DNA of 64,000 bases from Siderastrea radians (GCA_964017195.1 CAXHKT010000100.1:93878-157877), one strand, 5' to 3'; numbered from the stretch's first letter, positions 46,953 through 59,744 are shown. Numbers and translations: made by a program. Notes: generated from the letters alone by a model not told the origin.

Positions 46953-47073
46953 AAGCCTACAACACGAGGGGTTCCCAAGTGGTCACCCAGCGAAGTACTA
47001 ACCTCGCCCGACAGGGCTTGACTTCGGTGATCGGACGAGAACCGGTCTTTTTCCCTGTGGTGTGGTCGTAGAC
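46953..47073 (-). rRNA. 5S rRNA gene, copy 83 (TC variant)
   Basis: The internal T7 (plus strand) reads TCTTTTT. First of five genes with this change (83, 91, 96, 99, 103); 3' flank G; 512 bp to copy 84. Confidence 0.85.
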
Positions 47074-47464
47074 GTAAAGCGTAAGAAAAAGTTGAGGCAT
47101 TTCAAGTGACAAAAAAAAAACAAAGAATGCATGCTACTGCTGCAATATGGCCTTTAAAACGCGCAATTAACGTCTCGTTGTTGCGCTTCGAGTTACTTGA
47201 TGTCACAGGCGGTTGATTTGATGTCACAAATGAAATTCGAACCTTGTCGCGCGCTGAAGAACAAAGGTTGCGTTCGCTGATGGCTCGTGTCAAACTTAAC
47301 GGTGCAGGTTTTTTGATTTCTTCCTTCCTTTGAAGTTGCTTTTTCTTGTCCTGGCTGAATTTTGCCCTCCAATATTCCCTTAGAAAACCAATCTGCCCTT
47401 AGAATAAAACAACAAAATTGAAACTAAAACAAAATCAATAAGAGCAAAAGAAAATGAAACGAAG

Positions 47465-47584
47465 AAGCCTACAACACGAGGGGTTCCCAAGTGGTCACCC
47501 AGCGAAGTACTAACCTCGCCCGACAGGGCTTGACTTCGGTGATCGGACGAGAACCGGTTTTTTCCCTGTGGTGTGGTCGTAGAC
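47465..47584 (-). rRNA. 5S rRNA gene, copy 84 (120 bp)
   Basis: T6 tract; 3' flank G; 510 bp to copy 85. Confidence 0.85.
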
Positions 47585-47974
47585 GTAAAGCGTAAGAAAA
47601 AGTTGAGGCATTTCAAGTGACAAAAAAAAACAAAGAATGCATGCTACTGCTGCAATATGGCCTTTAAAACGCGCAATTAACGTCTCGTTGTTGCGCTTCG
47701 AGTTACTTGATGTCACAGGCGGTTGATTTGATGTCACAAATGAAATTCGAACCTTGTCGCGCGCTGAAGAACAAAGGTTGCGTTCGCTGATGGCTCGTGT
47801 CAAACTTAACGGTGCAGGTTTTTTGATTTCTTCCTTCCTTTGAAGTTGCTTTTTCTTGTCCTGGCTGAATTTTGCCCTCCAATATTCCCTCAGAAAACCA
47901 ATCTGCCCTTAGAATAAAACAACAAAATTGAAACTAAAACAAAATCAATAAGAGCAAAACAAAATGAAACGAAG

Positions 47975-48095
47975 AAGCCTACAACACGAGGGGTTCCCAA
48001 GTGGTCACCCAGCGAAGTACTAACCTCGCCCGACAGGGCTTGACTTCGGTGATCGGACGAGAACCGGTTTTTTTCCCTGTGGTGTGGTCGTAGAC
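47975..48095 (-). rRNA. 5S rRNA gene, copy 85
   Basis: Consensus gene; first appearance of the ACAAAATG flank (TTTTGTTTT terminator); 510 bp to copy 86. Confidence 0.85.
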
Positions 48096-48484
48096 GTAAA
48101 GCGTAAGAAAAAGTTGAGGCATTTCAAGTGACAAAAAAAACAAAGAATGCATGCTACTGCTGCAATATGGCCTTTAAAACGCGCAATTAACGTCTCGTTG
48201 TTGCGCTTCGAGTTACTTGATGTCACAGGCGGTTGATTTGATGTCACAAATGAAATTCGAACCTTGTCGCGCGCTGAAGAACAAAGGTTGCGTTCGCTGA
48301 TGGCTCGTGTCAAACTTAACGGTGCACGTTTTTTGATTTCTTCCTTCCTTTGAAGTTGCTTTTTCTTGTCCTGGCTGAATTTTGCCCTCCAATATTCCCT
48401 TAGAAAACCAATCTGCCCTTAGAATAAAACAACAAAATTGAAACTAAAACAAAATCAATAAGAGCAAAAGAAAATGAAACGAAG

Positions 48485-48605
48485 AAGCCTACAACACGAG
48501 GGGTTCCCAAGTGGTCACCCAGCGAAGTACTAACCTCGCCCGACAGGGCTTGACTTCGGTGATCGGACGAGAACCGGTTTTTTTCCCTGTGGTGTGGTCG
48601 TAGAC
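48485..48605 (-). rRNA. 5S rRNA gene, copy 86
   Basis: Consensus; 3' flank G; first GTGCAC spacer lies on its left; 513 bp to copy 87. Confidence 0.85.
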
Positions 48606-48997
48606 GTAAAGCGTAAGAAAAAGTTGAGGCATTTCAAGTGACAAAAAAAAAAACAAAGAATGCATGCTACTGCTGCAATATGGCCTTTAAAACGCGCAAT
48701 TAACGTCTCGTTGTTGCGCTTCGAGTTACTTGATGTCACAGGCGGTTGATTTGATGTCACAAATGAAATTCGAACCTTGTCGCGCGCTGAAGAACAAAGG
48801 TTGCGTTCGCTGATGGCTCGTGTCAAACTTAACGGTGCAGGTTTTTTGATTTCTTCCTTCCTTTGAAGTTGCTTTTTCTTGTCCTGGCTGAATTTTGCCC
48901 TCCAATATTCCCTTAGAAAACCAATCTGCCCTTAGAATAAAACAACAAAATTGAAACTAAAACAAAATCAATAAGAGCAAAACAAAATGAAACGAAG

Positions 48998-49118
48998 AAG
49001 CCTACAACACGAGGGGTTCCCAAGTGGTCACCCAGCGAAGTACTAACCTCGCCCGACAGGGCTTGACTTCGGTGATCGGACGAGAACCGGTTTTTTTCCC
49101 TGTGGTGTGGTCGTAGAC
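48998..49118 (-). rRNA. 5S rRNA gene, copy 87
   Basis: Consensus; ACAAAATG flank; 511 bp to copy 88. Confidence 0.85.
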
Positions 49119-49508
49119 GTAAAGCGTAAGAAAAAGTTGAGGCATTTCAAGTGACAAAAAAAAACAAAGAATGCATGCTACTGCTGCAATATGGCCTTTA
49201 AAACGCGCAATTAACGTCTCGTTGTTGCGCTTCGAGTTACTTGATGTCACAGGCGGTTGATTTGATGTCACAAATGAAATTCGAACCTTGTCGCGCGCTG
49301 AAGAACAAAGGTTGCGTTCGCTGATGGCTCGTGTCAAACTTAACGGTGCACGTTTTTTGATTTCTTCCTTCCTTTGAAGTTGCTTTTTCTTGTCCTGGCT
49401 GAATTTTGCCCTCCAATATTCCCTTAGAAAACCAATCTGCCCTTAGAATAAAACAACAAAATTGAAACTAAAACAAAATCAATAAGAACAAAACAAAATG
49501 AAACGAAG

Positions 49509-49629
49509 AAGCCTACAACACGAGGGGTTCCCAAGTGGTCACCCAGCGAAGTACTAACCTCGCCCGACAGGGCTTGACTTCGGTGATCGGACGAGAACCG
49601 GTTTTTTTCCCTGTGGTGTGGTCGTAGAC
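49509..49629 (-). rRNA. 5S rRNA gene, copy 88
   Basis: Consensus; ACAAAATG flank with one more change near 49488; 510 bp to copy 89. Confidence 0.85.
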
Positions 49630-50018
49630 GTAAAGCGTAAGAAAAAGTTGAGGCATTTCAAGTGACAAAAAAAACAAAGAATGCATGCTACTGCTGCAAT
49701 ATGGCCTTTAAAACGCGCAATTAACGTCTCGTTGTTGCGCTTCGAGTTACTTGATGTCACAGGCGGTTGATTTGATGTCACAAATGAAATTCGAACCTTG
49801 TCGCGCGCTGAAGAACAAAGGTTGCGTTCGCTGATGGCTCGTGTCAAACTTAACGGTGCACGTTTTTTGATTTCTTCCTTCCTTTGAAGTTGCTTTTTCT
49901 TGTCCTGGCTGAATTTTGCCCTCCAATATTCCCTTAGAAAACCAATCTGCCCTTAGAATAAAACAACAAAATTGAAACTAAAACAAAATCAATAAGAGCA
50001 AAAGAAAATGAAACGAAG

Positions 50019-50139
50019 AAGCCTACAACACGAGGGGTTCCCAAGTGGTCACCCAGCGAAGTACTAACCTCGCCCGACAGGGCTTGACTTCGGTGATCGG
50101 ACGAGAACCGGTTTTTTTCCCTGTGGTGTGGTCGTAGAC
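50019..50139 (-). rRNA. 5S rRNA gene, copy 89
   Basis: Consensus; 3' flank G; 513 bp to copy 90. Confidence 0.85.
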
Positions 50140-50531
50140 GTAAAGCGTAAGAAAAAGTTGAGGCATTTCAAGTGACAAAAAAAAAAACAAAGAATGCATG
50201 CTACTGCTGCAATATGGCCTTTAAAACGCGCAATTAACGTCTCGTTGTTGCGCTTCGAGTTACTTGATGTCACAGGCGGTTGATTTGATGTCACAAATGA
50301 AATTCGAACCTTGTCGCGCGCTGAAGAACAAAGGTTGCGTTCGCTGATGGCTCGTGTCAAACTTAACGGTGCACGTTTTTTGATTTCTTCCTTCCTTTGA
50401 AGTTGCTTTTTCTTGTCCTGGCTGAATTTTGCCCTCCAATATTCCCTTAGAAAACCAATCTGCCCTTAGAATAAAACAACAAAATTGAAACTAAAACAAA
50501 ATCAATAAGAGCAAAAGAAAATGAAACGAAG

Positions 50532-50652
50532 AAGCCTACAACACGAGGGGTTCCCAAGTGGTCACCCAGCGAAGTACTAACCTCGCCCGACAGGGCTTGA
50601 CTTCGGTGATCGGACGAGAACCGGTTTTTTTCCCTGTGGTGTGGTCGTAGAC
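50532..50652 (-). rRNA. 5S rRNA gene, copy 90
   Basis: Consensus; 3' flank G; 512 bp to copy 91. Its upstream A-tract is extended to 17 A. Confidence 0.85.
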
Positions 50653-51043
50653 GTAAAGCGTAAGAAAAAGTTGAGGCATTTCAAGTGACAAAAAAAAAAA
50701 AAAAAATGCATGCTACTGCTGCAATATGGCCTTTAAAACGCGCAATTAACGTCTCGTTGTTGCGCTTCGAGTTACTTGATGTCACAGGCGGTTGATTTGA
50801 TGTCACAAATGAAATTCGAACCTTGTCGCGCGCTGAAGAACAAAGGTTGCGTTCGCTGATGGCTCGTGTCAAACTTAACGGTGCAGGTTTTTTGATTTCT
50901 TCCTTCCTTTGAAGTTGCTTTTTCTTGTCCTGGCTGAATTTTGCCCTCCAATATTCCCTTAGAAAACCAATCTGCCCTTAGAATAAAACAACAAAATTGA
51001 AACTAAAACAAAATCAATAAGAGCAAAAGAAAATGAAACGAAG

Positions 51044-51164
51044 AAGCCTACAACACGAGGGGTTCCCAAGTGGTCACCCAGCGAAGTACTAACCTCGCCC
51101 GACAGGGCTTGACTTCGGTGATCGGACGAGAACCGGTCTTTTTCCCTGTGGTGTGGTCGTAGAC
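51044..51164 (-). rRNA. 5S rRNA gene, copy 91 (TC variant)
   Basis: TCTTTTT tract; 3' flank G; 512 bp to copy 92. Confidence 0.85.
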
Positions 51165-51555
51165 GTAAAGCGTAAGAAAAAGTTGAGGCATTTCAAGTGA
51201 CAAAAAAAAAACAAAGAATGCATGCTACTGCTGCAATATGGCCTTTAAAACGCGCAATTAACGTCTCGTTGTTGCGCTTCGAGTTACTTGATGTCACAGG
51301 CGGTTGATTTGATGTCACAAATGAAATTCGAACCTTGTCGCGCGCTGAAGAACAAAGGTTGCGTTCGCTGATGGCTCGTGTCAAACTTAACGGTGCACGT
51401 TTTTTGATTTCTTCCTTCCTTTGAAGTTGCTTTTTCTTGTCCTGGCTGAATTTTGCCCTCCAATATTCCCTTAGAAAACCAATCTGCCCTTAGAATAAAA
51501 CAACAAAATTGAAACTAAAACAAAATCAATAAGAGCAAAACAAAATGAAACGAAG

Positions 51556-51676
51556 AAGCCTACAACACGAGGGGTTCCCAAGTGGTCACCCAGCGAAGTA
51601 CTAACCTCGCCCGACAGGGCTTGACTTCGGTGATCGGACGAGAACCGGTTTTTTTCCCTGTGGTGTGGTCGTAGAC
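51556..51676 (-). rRNA. 5S rRNA gene, copy 92
   Basis: Consensus; ACAAAATG flank; 511 bp to copy 93. Confidence 0.85.
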
Positions 51677-52066
51677 GTAAAGCGTAAGAAAAAGTTGAGG
51701 CATTTCAAGTGACAAAAAAAAACAAAGAATGCATGCTACTGCTGCAATATGGCCTTTAAAACGCGCAATTAACGTCTCGTTGTTGCGCTTCGAGTTACTT
51801 GATGTCACAGGCGGTTGATTTGATGTCACAAATGAAATTCGAACCTTGTCGCGCGCTGAAGAACAAAGGTTGCGTTCGCTGATGGCTCGTGTCAAACTTA
51901 ACGGTGCACGTTTTTTGATTTCTTCCTTCCTTTGAAGTTGCTTTTTCTTGTCCTGGCTGAATTTTGCCCTCCAATATTCCCTTAGAAAACCAATCTGCCC
52001 TTAGAATAAAACAACAAAATTGAAACTAAAACAAAATCAATAAGAGCAAAACAAAATGAAACGAAG

Positions 52067-52187
52067 AAGCCTACAACACGAGGGGTTCCCAAGTGGTCAC
52101 CCAGCGAAGTACTAACCTCGCCCGACAGGGCTTGACTTCGGTGATCGGACGAGAACCGGTTTTTTTCCCTGTGGTGTGGTCGTAGAC
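52067..52187 (-). rRNA. 5S rRNA gene, copy 93
   Basis: Consensus; ACAAAATG flank; 510 bp to copy 94. Confidence 0.85.
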
Positions 52188-52576
52188 GTAAAGCGTAAGA
52201 AAAAGTTGAGGCATTTCAAGTGACAAAAAAAACAAAGAATGCATGCTACTGCTGCAATATGGCCTTTAAAACGCGCAATTAACGTCTCGTTGTTGCGCTT
52301 CGAGTTACTTGATGTCACAGGCGGTTGATTTGATGTCACAAATGAAATTCGAACCTTGTCGCGCGCTGAAGAACAAAGGTTGCGTTCGCTGATGGCTCGT
52401 GTCAAACTTAACGGTGCACGTTTTTTGATTTCTTCCTTCCTTTGAAGTTGCTTTTTCTTGTCCTGGCTGAATTTTGCCCTCCAATATTCCCTTAGAAAAC
52501 CAATCTGCCCTTAGAATAAAACAACAAAATTGAAACTAAAACAAAATCAATAAGAGCAAAAGAAAATGAAACGAAG

Positions 52577-52697
52577 AAGCCTACAACACGAGGGGTTCCC
52601 AAGTGGTCACCCAGCGAAGTACTAACCTCGCCCGACAGGGCTTGACTTCGGTGATCGGACGAGAACCGGTTTTTTTCCCTGTGGTGTGGTCGTAGAC
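52577..52697 (-). rRNA. 5S rRNA gene, copy 94
   Basis: Consensus; 3' flank G; two private changes just upstream (AACAGCTG near 52713); 512 bp to copy 95. Confidence 0.85.
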
Positions 52698-53088
52698 GTA
52701 AAGCGTAAGAAACAGCTGAGGCATTTCAAGTGACAAAAAAAAAACAAAGAATGCATGCTACTGCTGCAATATGGCCTTTAAAACGCGCAATTAACGTCTC
52801 GTTGTTGCGCTTCGAGTTACTTGATGTCACAGGCGGTTGATTTGATGTCACAAATGAAATTCGAACCTTGTCGCGCGCTGAAGAACAAAGGTTGCGTTCG
52901 CTGATGGCTCGTGTCAAACTTAACGGTGCAGGTTTTTTGATTTCTTCCTTCCTTTGAAGTTGCTTTTTCTTGTCCTGGCTGAATTTTGCCCTCCAATATT
53001 CCCTTAGAAAACCAATCTGCCCTTAGAATAAAACAACAAAATTGAAACTAAAACAAAATCAATAAGAGCAAAAGAAAATGAAACGAAG

Positions 53089-53209
53089 AAGCCTACAACA
53101 CGAGGGGTTCCCAAGTGGTCACCCAGCGAAGTACTAACCTCGCCCGACAGGGCTTGACTTCGGTGATCGGACGAGAACCGGTTTTTTTCCCTGTGGTGTG
53201 GTCGTAGAC
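53089..53209 (-). rRNA. 5S rRNA gene, copy 95
   Basis: Consensus; 3' flank G; 513 bp to copy 96. Confidence 0.85.
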
Positions 53210-53601
53210 GTAAAGCGTAAGAAAAAGTTGAGGCATTTCAAGTGACAAAAAAAAAAACAAAGAATGCATGCTACTGCTGCAATATGGCCTTTAAAACGCG
53301 CAATTAACGTCTCGTTGTTGCGCTTCGAGTTACTTGATGTCACAGGCGGTTGATTTGATGTCACAAATGAAATTCGAACCTTGTCGCGCGCTGAAGAACA
53401 AAGGTTGCGTTCGCTGATGGCTCGTGTCAAACTTAACGGTGCAGGTTTTTTGATTTCTTCCTTCCTTTGAAGTTGCTTTTTCTTGTCCTGGCTGAATTTT
53501 GCCCTCCAATATTCCCTTAGAAAACCAATCTGCCCTTAGAATAAAACAACAAAATTGAAACTAAAACAAAATCAATAAGAGCAAAAGAAAATGAAACGAA
53601 G

Positions 53602-53722
53602 AAGCCTACAACACGAGGGGTTCCCAAGTGGTCACCCAGCGAAGTACTAACCTCGCCCGACAGGGCTTGACTTCGGTGATCGGACGAGAACCGGTCTTTT
53701 TCCCTGTGGTGTGGTCGTAGAC
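53602..53722 (-). rRNA. 5S rRNA gene, copy 96 (TC variant)
   Basis: TCTTTTT tract; 3' flank G; 512 bp to copy 97. Confidence 0.85.
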
Positions 53723-54113
53723 GTAAAGCGTAAGAAAAAGTTGAGGCATTTCAAGTGACAAAAAAAAAACAAAGAATGCATGCTACTGCTGCAATATGGC
53801 CTTTAAAACGCGCAATTAACGTCTCGTTGTTGCGCTTCGAGTTACTTGATGTCACAGGCGGTTGATTTGATGTCACAAATGAAATTCGAACCTTGTCGCG
53901 CGCTGAAGAACAAAGGTTGCGTTCGCTGATGGCTCGTGTCAAACTTAACGGTGCACGTTTTTTGATTTCTTCCTTCCTTTGAAGTTGCTTTTTCTTGTCC
54001 TGGCTGAATTTTGCCCTCCAATATTCCCTTAGAAAACCAATCTGCCCTTAGAATAAAACAACAAAATTGAAACTAAAACAAAATCAATAAGAGCAAAACA
54101 AAATGAAACGAAG

Positions 54114-54234
54114 AAGCCTACAACACGAGGGGTTCCCAAGTGGTCACCCAGCGAAGTACTAACCTCGCCCGACAGGGCTTGACTTCGGTGATCGGACGAG
54201 AACCGGTTTTTTTCCCTGTGGTGTGGTCGTAGAC
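54114..54234 (-). rRNA. 5S rRNA gene, copy 97
   Basis: Consensus; ACAAAATG flank; 511 bp to copy 98. Confidence 0.85.
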
Positions 54235-54624
54235 GTAAAGCGTAAGAAAAAGTTGAGGCATTTCAAGTGACAAAAAAAAACAAAGAATGCATGCTACTGC
54301 TGCAATATGGCCTTTAAAACGCGCAATTAACGTCTCGTTGTTGCGCTTCGAGTTACTTGATGTCACAGGCGGTTGATTTGATGTCACAAATGAAATTCGA
54401 ACCTTGTCGCGCGCTGAAGAACAAAGGTTGCGTTCGCTGATGGCTCGTGTCAAACTTAACGGTGCAGGTTTTTTGATTTCTTCCTTCCTTTGAAGTTGCT
54501 TTTTCTTGTCCTGGCTGAATTTTGCCCTCCAATATTCCCTTAGAAAACCAATCTGCCCTTAGAATAAAACAACAAAATTGAAACTAAAACAAAATCAATA
54601 AGAGCAAAAGAAAATCAAACGAAG

Positions 54625-54745
54625 AAGCCTACAACACGAGGGGTTCCCAAGTGGTCACCCAGCGAAGTACTAACCTCGCCCGACAGGGCTTGACTTCGGT
54701 GATCGGACGAGAACCGGTTTTTTTCCCTGTGGTGTGGTCGTAGAC
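54625..54745 (-). rRNA. 5S rRNA gene, copy 98
   Basis: Consensus; 3' flank C, the last C flank in the array; 513 bp to copy 99. Confidence 0.85.
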
Positions 54746-55137
54746 GTAAAGCGTAAGAAAAAGTTGAGGCATTTCAAGTGACAAAAAAAAAAACAAAGAA
54801 TGCATGCTACTGCTGCAATATGGCCTTTAAAACGCGCAATTAACGTCTCGTTGTTGCGCTTCGAGTTACTTGATGTCACAGGCGGTTGATTTGATGTCAC
54901 AAATGAAATTCGAACCTTGTCGCGCGCTGAAGAACAAAGGTTGCGTTCGCTGATGGCTCGTGTCAAACTTAACGGTGCAGGTTTTTTGATTTCTTCCTTC
55001 CTTTGAAGTTGCTTTTTCTTGTCCTGGCTGAATTTTGCCCTCCAATATTCCCTTAGAAAACCAATCTGCCCTTAGAATAAAACAACAAAATTGAAACTAA
55101 AACAAAATCAATAAGAGCAAAAGAAAATGAAACGAAG

Positions 55138-55258
55138 AAGCCTACAACACGAGGGGTTCCCAAGTGGTCACCCAGCGAAGTACTAACCTCGCCCGACAGG
55201 GCTTGACTTCGGTGATCGGACGAGAACCGGTCTTTTTCCCTGTGGTGTGGTCGTAGAC
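55138..55258 (-). rRNA. 5S rRNA gene, copy 99 (TC variant)
   Basis: TCTTTTT tract; 3' flank G; 512 bp to copy 100. Confidence 0.85.
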
Positions 55259-55649
55259 GTAAAGCGTAAGAAAAAGTTGAGGCATTTCAAGTGACAAAAA
55301 AAAAACAAAGAATGCATGCTACTGCTGCAATATGGCCTTTAAAACGCGCAATTAACGTCTCGTTGTTGCGCTTCGAGTTACTTGATGTCACAGGCGGTTG
55401 ATTTGATGTCACAAATGAAATTCGAACCTTGTCGCGCGCTGAAGAACAAAGGTTGCGTTCGCTGATGGCTCGTGTCAAACTTAACGGTGCACGTTTTTTG
55501 ATTTCTTCCTTCCTTTGAAGTTGCTTTTTCTTGTCCTGGCTGAATTTTGCCCTCCAATATTCCCTTAGAAAACCAATCTGCCCTTAGAATAAAACAACAA
55601 AATTGAAACTAAAACAAAATCAATAAGAGCAAAACAAAATGAAACGAAG

Positions 55650-55770
55650 AAGCCTACAACACGAGGGGTTCCCAAGTGGTCACCCAGCGAAGTACTAACC
55701 TCGCCCGACAGGGCTTGACTTCGGTGATCGGACGAGAACCGGTTTTTTTCCCTGTGGTGTGGTCGTAGAC
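55650..55770 (-). rRNA. 5S rRNA gene, copy 100
   Basis: Consensus; ACAAAATG flank; 511 bp to copy 101. Confidence 0.85.
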
Positions 55771-56160
55771 GTAAAGCGTAAGAAAAAGTTGAGGCATTTC
55801 AAGTGACAAAAAAAAACAAAGAATGCATGCTACTGCTGCAATATGGCCTTTAAAACGCGCAATTAACGTCTCGTTGTTGCGCTTCGAGTTACTTGATGTC
55901 ACAGGCGGTTGATTTGATGTCACAAATGAAATTCGAACCTTGTCGCGCGCTGAAGAACAAAGGTTGCGTTCGCTGATGGCTCGTGTCAAACTTAACGGTG
56001 CACGTTTTTTGATTTCTTCCTTCCTTTGAAGTTGCTTTTTCTTGTCCTGGCTGAATTTTGCCCTCCAATATTCCCTTAGAAAACCAATCTGCCCTTAGAA
56101 TAAAACAACAAAATTGAAACTAAAACAAAATCAATAAGAGCAAAAGAAAATGAAACGAAG

Positions 56161-56281
56161 AAGCCTACAACACGAGGGGTTCCCAAGTGGTCACCCAGCG
56201 AAGTACTAACCTCGCCCGACAGGGCTTGACTTCGGTGATCGGACGAGAACCGGTTTTTTTCCCTGTGGTGTGGTCGTAGAC
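56161..56281 (-). rRNA. 5S rRNA gene, copy 101
   Basis: Consensus; 3' flank G; 513 bp to copy 102. Confidence 0.85.
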
Positions 56282-56673
56282 GTAAAGCGTAAGAAAAAGT
56301 TGAGGCATTTCAAGTGACAAAAAAAAAAACAAAGAATGCATGCTACTGCTGCAATATGGCCTTTAAAACGCGCAATTAACGTCTCGTTGTTGCGCTTCGA
56401 GTTACTTGATGTCACAGGCGGTTGATTTGATGTCACAAATGAAATTCGAACCTTGTCGCGCGCTGAAGAACAAAGGTTGCGTTCGCTGATGGCTCGTGTC
56501 AAACTTAACGGTGCAGGTTTTTTGATTTCTTCCTTCCTTTGAAGTTGCTTTTTCTTGTCCTGGCTGAATTTTGCCCTCCAATATTCCCTTAGAAAACCAA
56601 TCTGCCCTTAGAATAAAACAACAAAATTGAAACTAAAACAAAATCAATAAGAGCAAAAGAAAATGAAACGAAG

Positions 56674-56794
56674 AAGCCTACAACACGAGGGGTTCCCAAG
56701 TGGTCACCCAGCGAAGTACTAACCTCGCCCGACAGGGCTTGACTTCGGTGATCGGACGAGAACCGGTTTTTTTCCCTGTGGTGTGGTCGTAGAC
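56674..56794 (-). rRNA. 5S rRNA gene, copy 102
   Basis: Consensus; 3' flank G; 513 bp to copy 103. Confidence 0.85.
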
Positions 56795-57186
56795 GTAAAG
56801 CGTAAGAAAAAGTTGAGGCATTTCAAGTGACAAAAAAAAAAACAAAGAATGCATGCTACTGCTGCAATATGGCCTTTAAAACGCGCAATTAACGTCTCGT
56901 TGTTGCGCTTCGAGTTACTTGATGTCACAGGCGGTTGATTTGATGTCACAAATGAAATTCGAACCTTGTCGCGCGCTGAAGAACAAAGGTTGCGTTCGCT
57001 GATGGCTCGTGTCAAACTTAACGGTGCAGGTTTTTTGATTTCTTCCTTCCTTTGAAGTTGCTTTTTCTTGTCCTGGCTGAATTTTGCCCTCCAATATTCC
57101 CTTAGAAAACCAATCTGCCCTTAGAATAAAACAACAAAATTGAAACTAAAACAAAATCAATAAGAGCAAAAGAAAATGAAACGAAG

Positions 57187-57307
57187 AAGCCTACAACACG
57201 AGGGGTTCCCAAGTGGTCACCCAGCGAAGTACTAACCTCGCCCGACAGGGCTTGACTTCGGTGATCGGACGAGAACCGGTCTTTTTCCCTGTGGTGTGGT
57301 CGTAGAC
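57187..57307 (-). rRNA. 5S rRNA gene, copy 103 (TC variant)
   Basis: TCTTTTT tract, the last of this class; 3' flank G; 512 bp to copy 104. Confidence 0.85.
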
Positions 57308-57698
57308 GTAAAGCGTAAGAAAAAGTTGAGGCATTTCAAGTGACAAAAAAAAAACAAAGAATGCATGCTACTGCTGCAATATGGCCTTTAAAACGCGCAA
57401 TTAACGTCTCGTTGTTGCGCTTCGAGTTACTTGATGTCACAGGCGGTTGATTTGATGTCACAAATGAAATTCGAACCTTGTCGCGCGCTGAAGAACAAAG
57501 GTTGCGTTCGCTGATGGCTCGTGTCAAACTTAACGGTGCACGTTTTTTGATTTCTTCCTTCCTTTGAAGTTGCTTTTTCTTGTCCTGGCTGAATTTTGCC
57601 CTCCAATATTCCCTTAGAAAACCAATCTGCCCTTAGAATAAAACAACAAAATTGAAACTAAAACAAAATCAATAAGAGCAAAACAAAATGAAACGAAG

Positions 57699-57819
57699 AA
57701 GCCTACAACACGAGGGGTTCCCAAGTGGTCACCCAGCGAAGTACTAACCTCGCCCGACAGGGCTTGACTTCGGTGATCGGACGAGAACCGGTTTTTTTCC
57801 CTGTGGTGTGGTCGTAGAC
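57699..57819 (-). rRNA. 5S rRNA gene, copy 104
   Basis: Consensus; ACAAAATG flank; 511 bp to copy 105. Confidence 0.85.
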
Positions 57820-58209
57820 GTAAAGCGTAAGAAAAAGTTGAGGCATTTCAAGTGACAAAAAAAAACAAAGAATGCATGCTACTGCTGCAATATGGCCTTT
57901 AAAACGCGCAATTAACGTCTCGTTGTTGCGCTTCGAGTTACTTGATGTCACAGGCGGTTGATTTGATGTCACAAATGAAATTCGAACCTTGTCGCGCGCT
58001 GAAGAACAAAGGTTGCGTTCGCTGATGGCTCGTGTCAAACTTAACGGTGCACGTTTTTTGATTTCTTCCTTCCTTTGAAGTTGCTTTTTCTTGTCCTGGC
58101 TGAATTTTGCCCTCCAATATTCCCTTAGAAAACCAATCTGCCCTTAGAATAAAACAACAAAATTGAAACTAAAACAAAATCAATAAGAGCAAAACAAAAT
58201 GAAACGAAG

Positions 58210-58330
58210 AAGCCTACAACACGAGGGGTTCCCAAGTGGTCACCCAGCGAAGTACTAACCTCGCCCGACAGGGCTTGACTTCGGTGATCGGACGAGAACC
58301 GGTTTTTTTCCCTGTGGTGTGGTCGTAGAC
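58210..58330 (-). rRNA. 5S rRNA gene, copy 105
   Basis: Consensus; ACAAAATG flank; 511 bp to copy 106. Confidence 0.85.
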
Positions 58331-58720
58331 GTAAAGCGTAAGAAAAAGTTGAGGCATTTCAAGTGACAAAAAAAAACAAAGAATGCATGCTACTGCTGCA
58401 ATATGGCCTTTAAAACGCGCAATTAACGTCTCGTTGTTGCGCTTCGAGTTACTTGATGTCACAGGCGGTTGATTTGATGTCACAAATGAAATTCGAACCT
58501 TGTCGCGCGCTGAAGAACAAAGGTTGCGTTCGCTGATGGCTCGTGTCAAACTTAACGGTGCACGTTTTTTGATTTCTTCCTTCCTTTGAAGTTGCTTTTT
58601 CTTGTCCTGGCTGAATTTTGCCCTCCAATATTCCCTTAGAAAACCAATCTGCCCTTAGAATAAAACAACAAAATTGAAACTAAAACAAAATCAATAAGAG
58701 CAAAAGAAAATGAAACGAAG

Positions 58721-58841
58721 AAGCCTACAACACGAGGGGTTCCCAAGTGGTCACCCAGCGAAGTACTAACCTCGCCCGACAGGGCTTGACTTCGGTGATC
58801 GGACGAGAACCGGTTTTTTTCCCTGTGGTGTGGTCGTAGAC
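58721..58841 (-). rRNA. 5S rRNA gene, copy 106
   Basis: Consensus; 3' flank G; 511 bp to copy 107. Confidence 0.85.
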
Positions 58842-59231
58842 GTAAAGCGTAAGAAAAAGTTGAGGCATTTCAAGTGACAAAAAAAAACAAAGAATGCATG
58901 CTACTGCTGCAATATGGCCTTTAAAACGCGCAATTAACGTCTCGTTGTTGCGCTTCGAGTTACTTGATGTCACAGGCGGTTGATTTGATGTCACAAATGA
59001 AATTCGAACCTTGTCGCGCGCTGAAGAACAAAGGTTGCGTTCGCTGATGGCTCGTGTCAAACTTAACGGTGCACGTTTTTTGATTTCTTCCTTCCTTTGA
59101 AGTTGCTTTTTCTTGTCCTGGCTGAATTTTGCCCTCCAATATTCCCTTAGAAAACCAATCTGCCCTTAGAATAAAACAACAAAATTGAAACTAAAACAAA
59201 ATCAATAAGAGCAAAAGAAAATGAAACGAAG

Positions 59232-59352
59232 AAGCCTACAACACGAGGGGTTCCCAAGTGGTCACCCAGCGAAGTACTAACCTCGCCCGACAGGGCTTGA
59301 CTTCGGTGATCGGACGAGAACCGGTTTTTTTCCCTGTGGTGTGGTCGTAGAC
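59232..59352 (-). rRNA. 5S rRNA gene, copy 107
   Basis: Consensus; 3' flank G; 513 bp to copy 108. Confidence 0.85.
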
Positions 59353-59744
59353 GTAAAGCGTAAGAAAAAGTTGAGGCATTTCAAGTGACAAAAAAAAAAA
59401 CAAAGAATGCATGCTACTGCTGCAATATGGCCTTTAAAACGCGCAATTAACGTCTCGTTGTTGCGCTTCGAGTTACTTGATGTCACAGGCGGTTGATTTG
59501 ATGTCACAAATGAAATTCGAACCTTGTCGCGCGCTGAAGAACAAAGGTTGCGTTCGCTGATGGCTCGTGTCAAACTTAACGGTGCACGTTTTTTGATTTC
59601 TTCCTTCCTTTGAAGTTGCTTTTTCTTGTCCTGGCTGAATTTTGCCCTCCAATATTCCCTTAGAAAACCAATCTGCCCTTAGAATAAAACAACAAAATTG
59701 AAACTAAAACAAAATCAATAAGAGCAAAAGAAAATGAAACGAAG

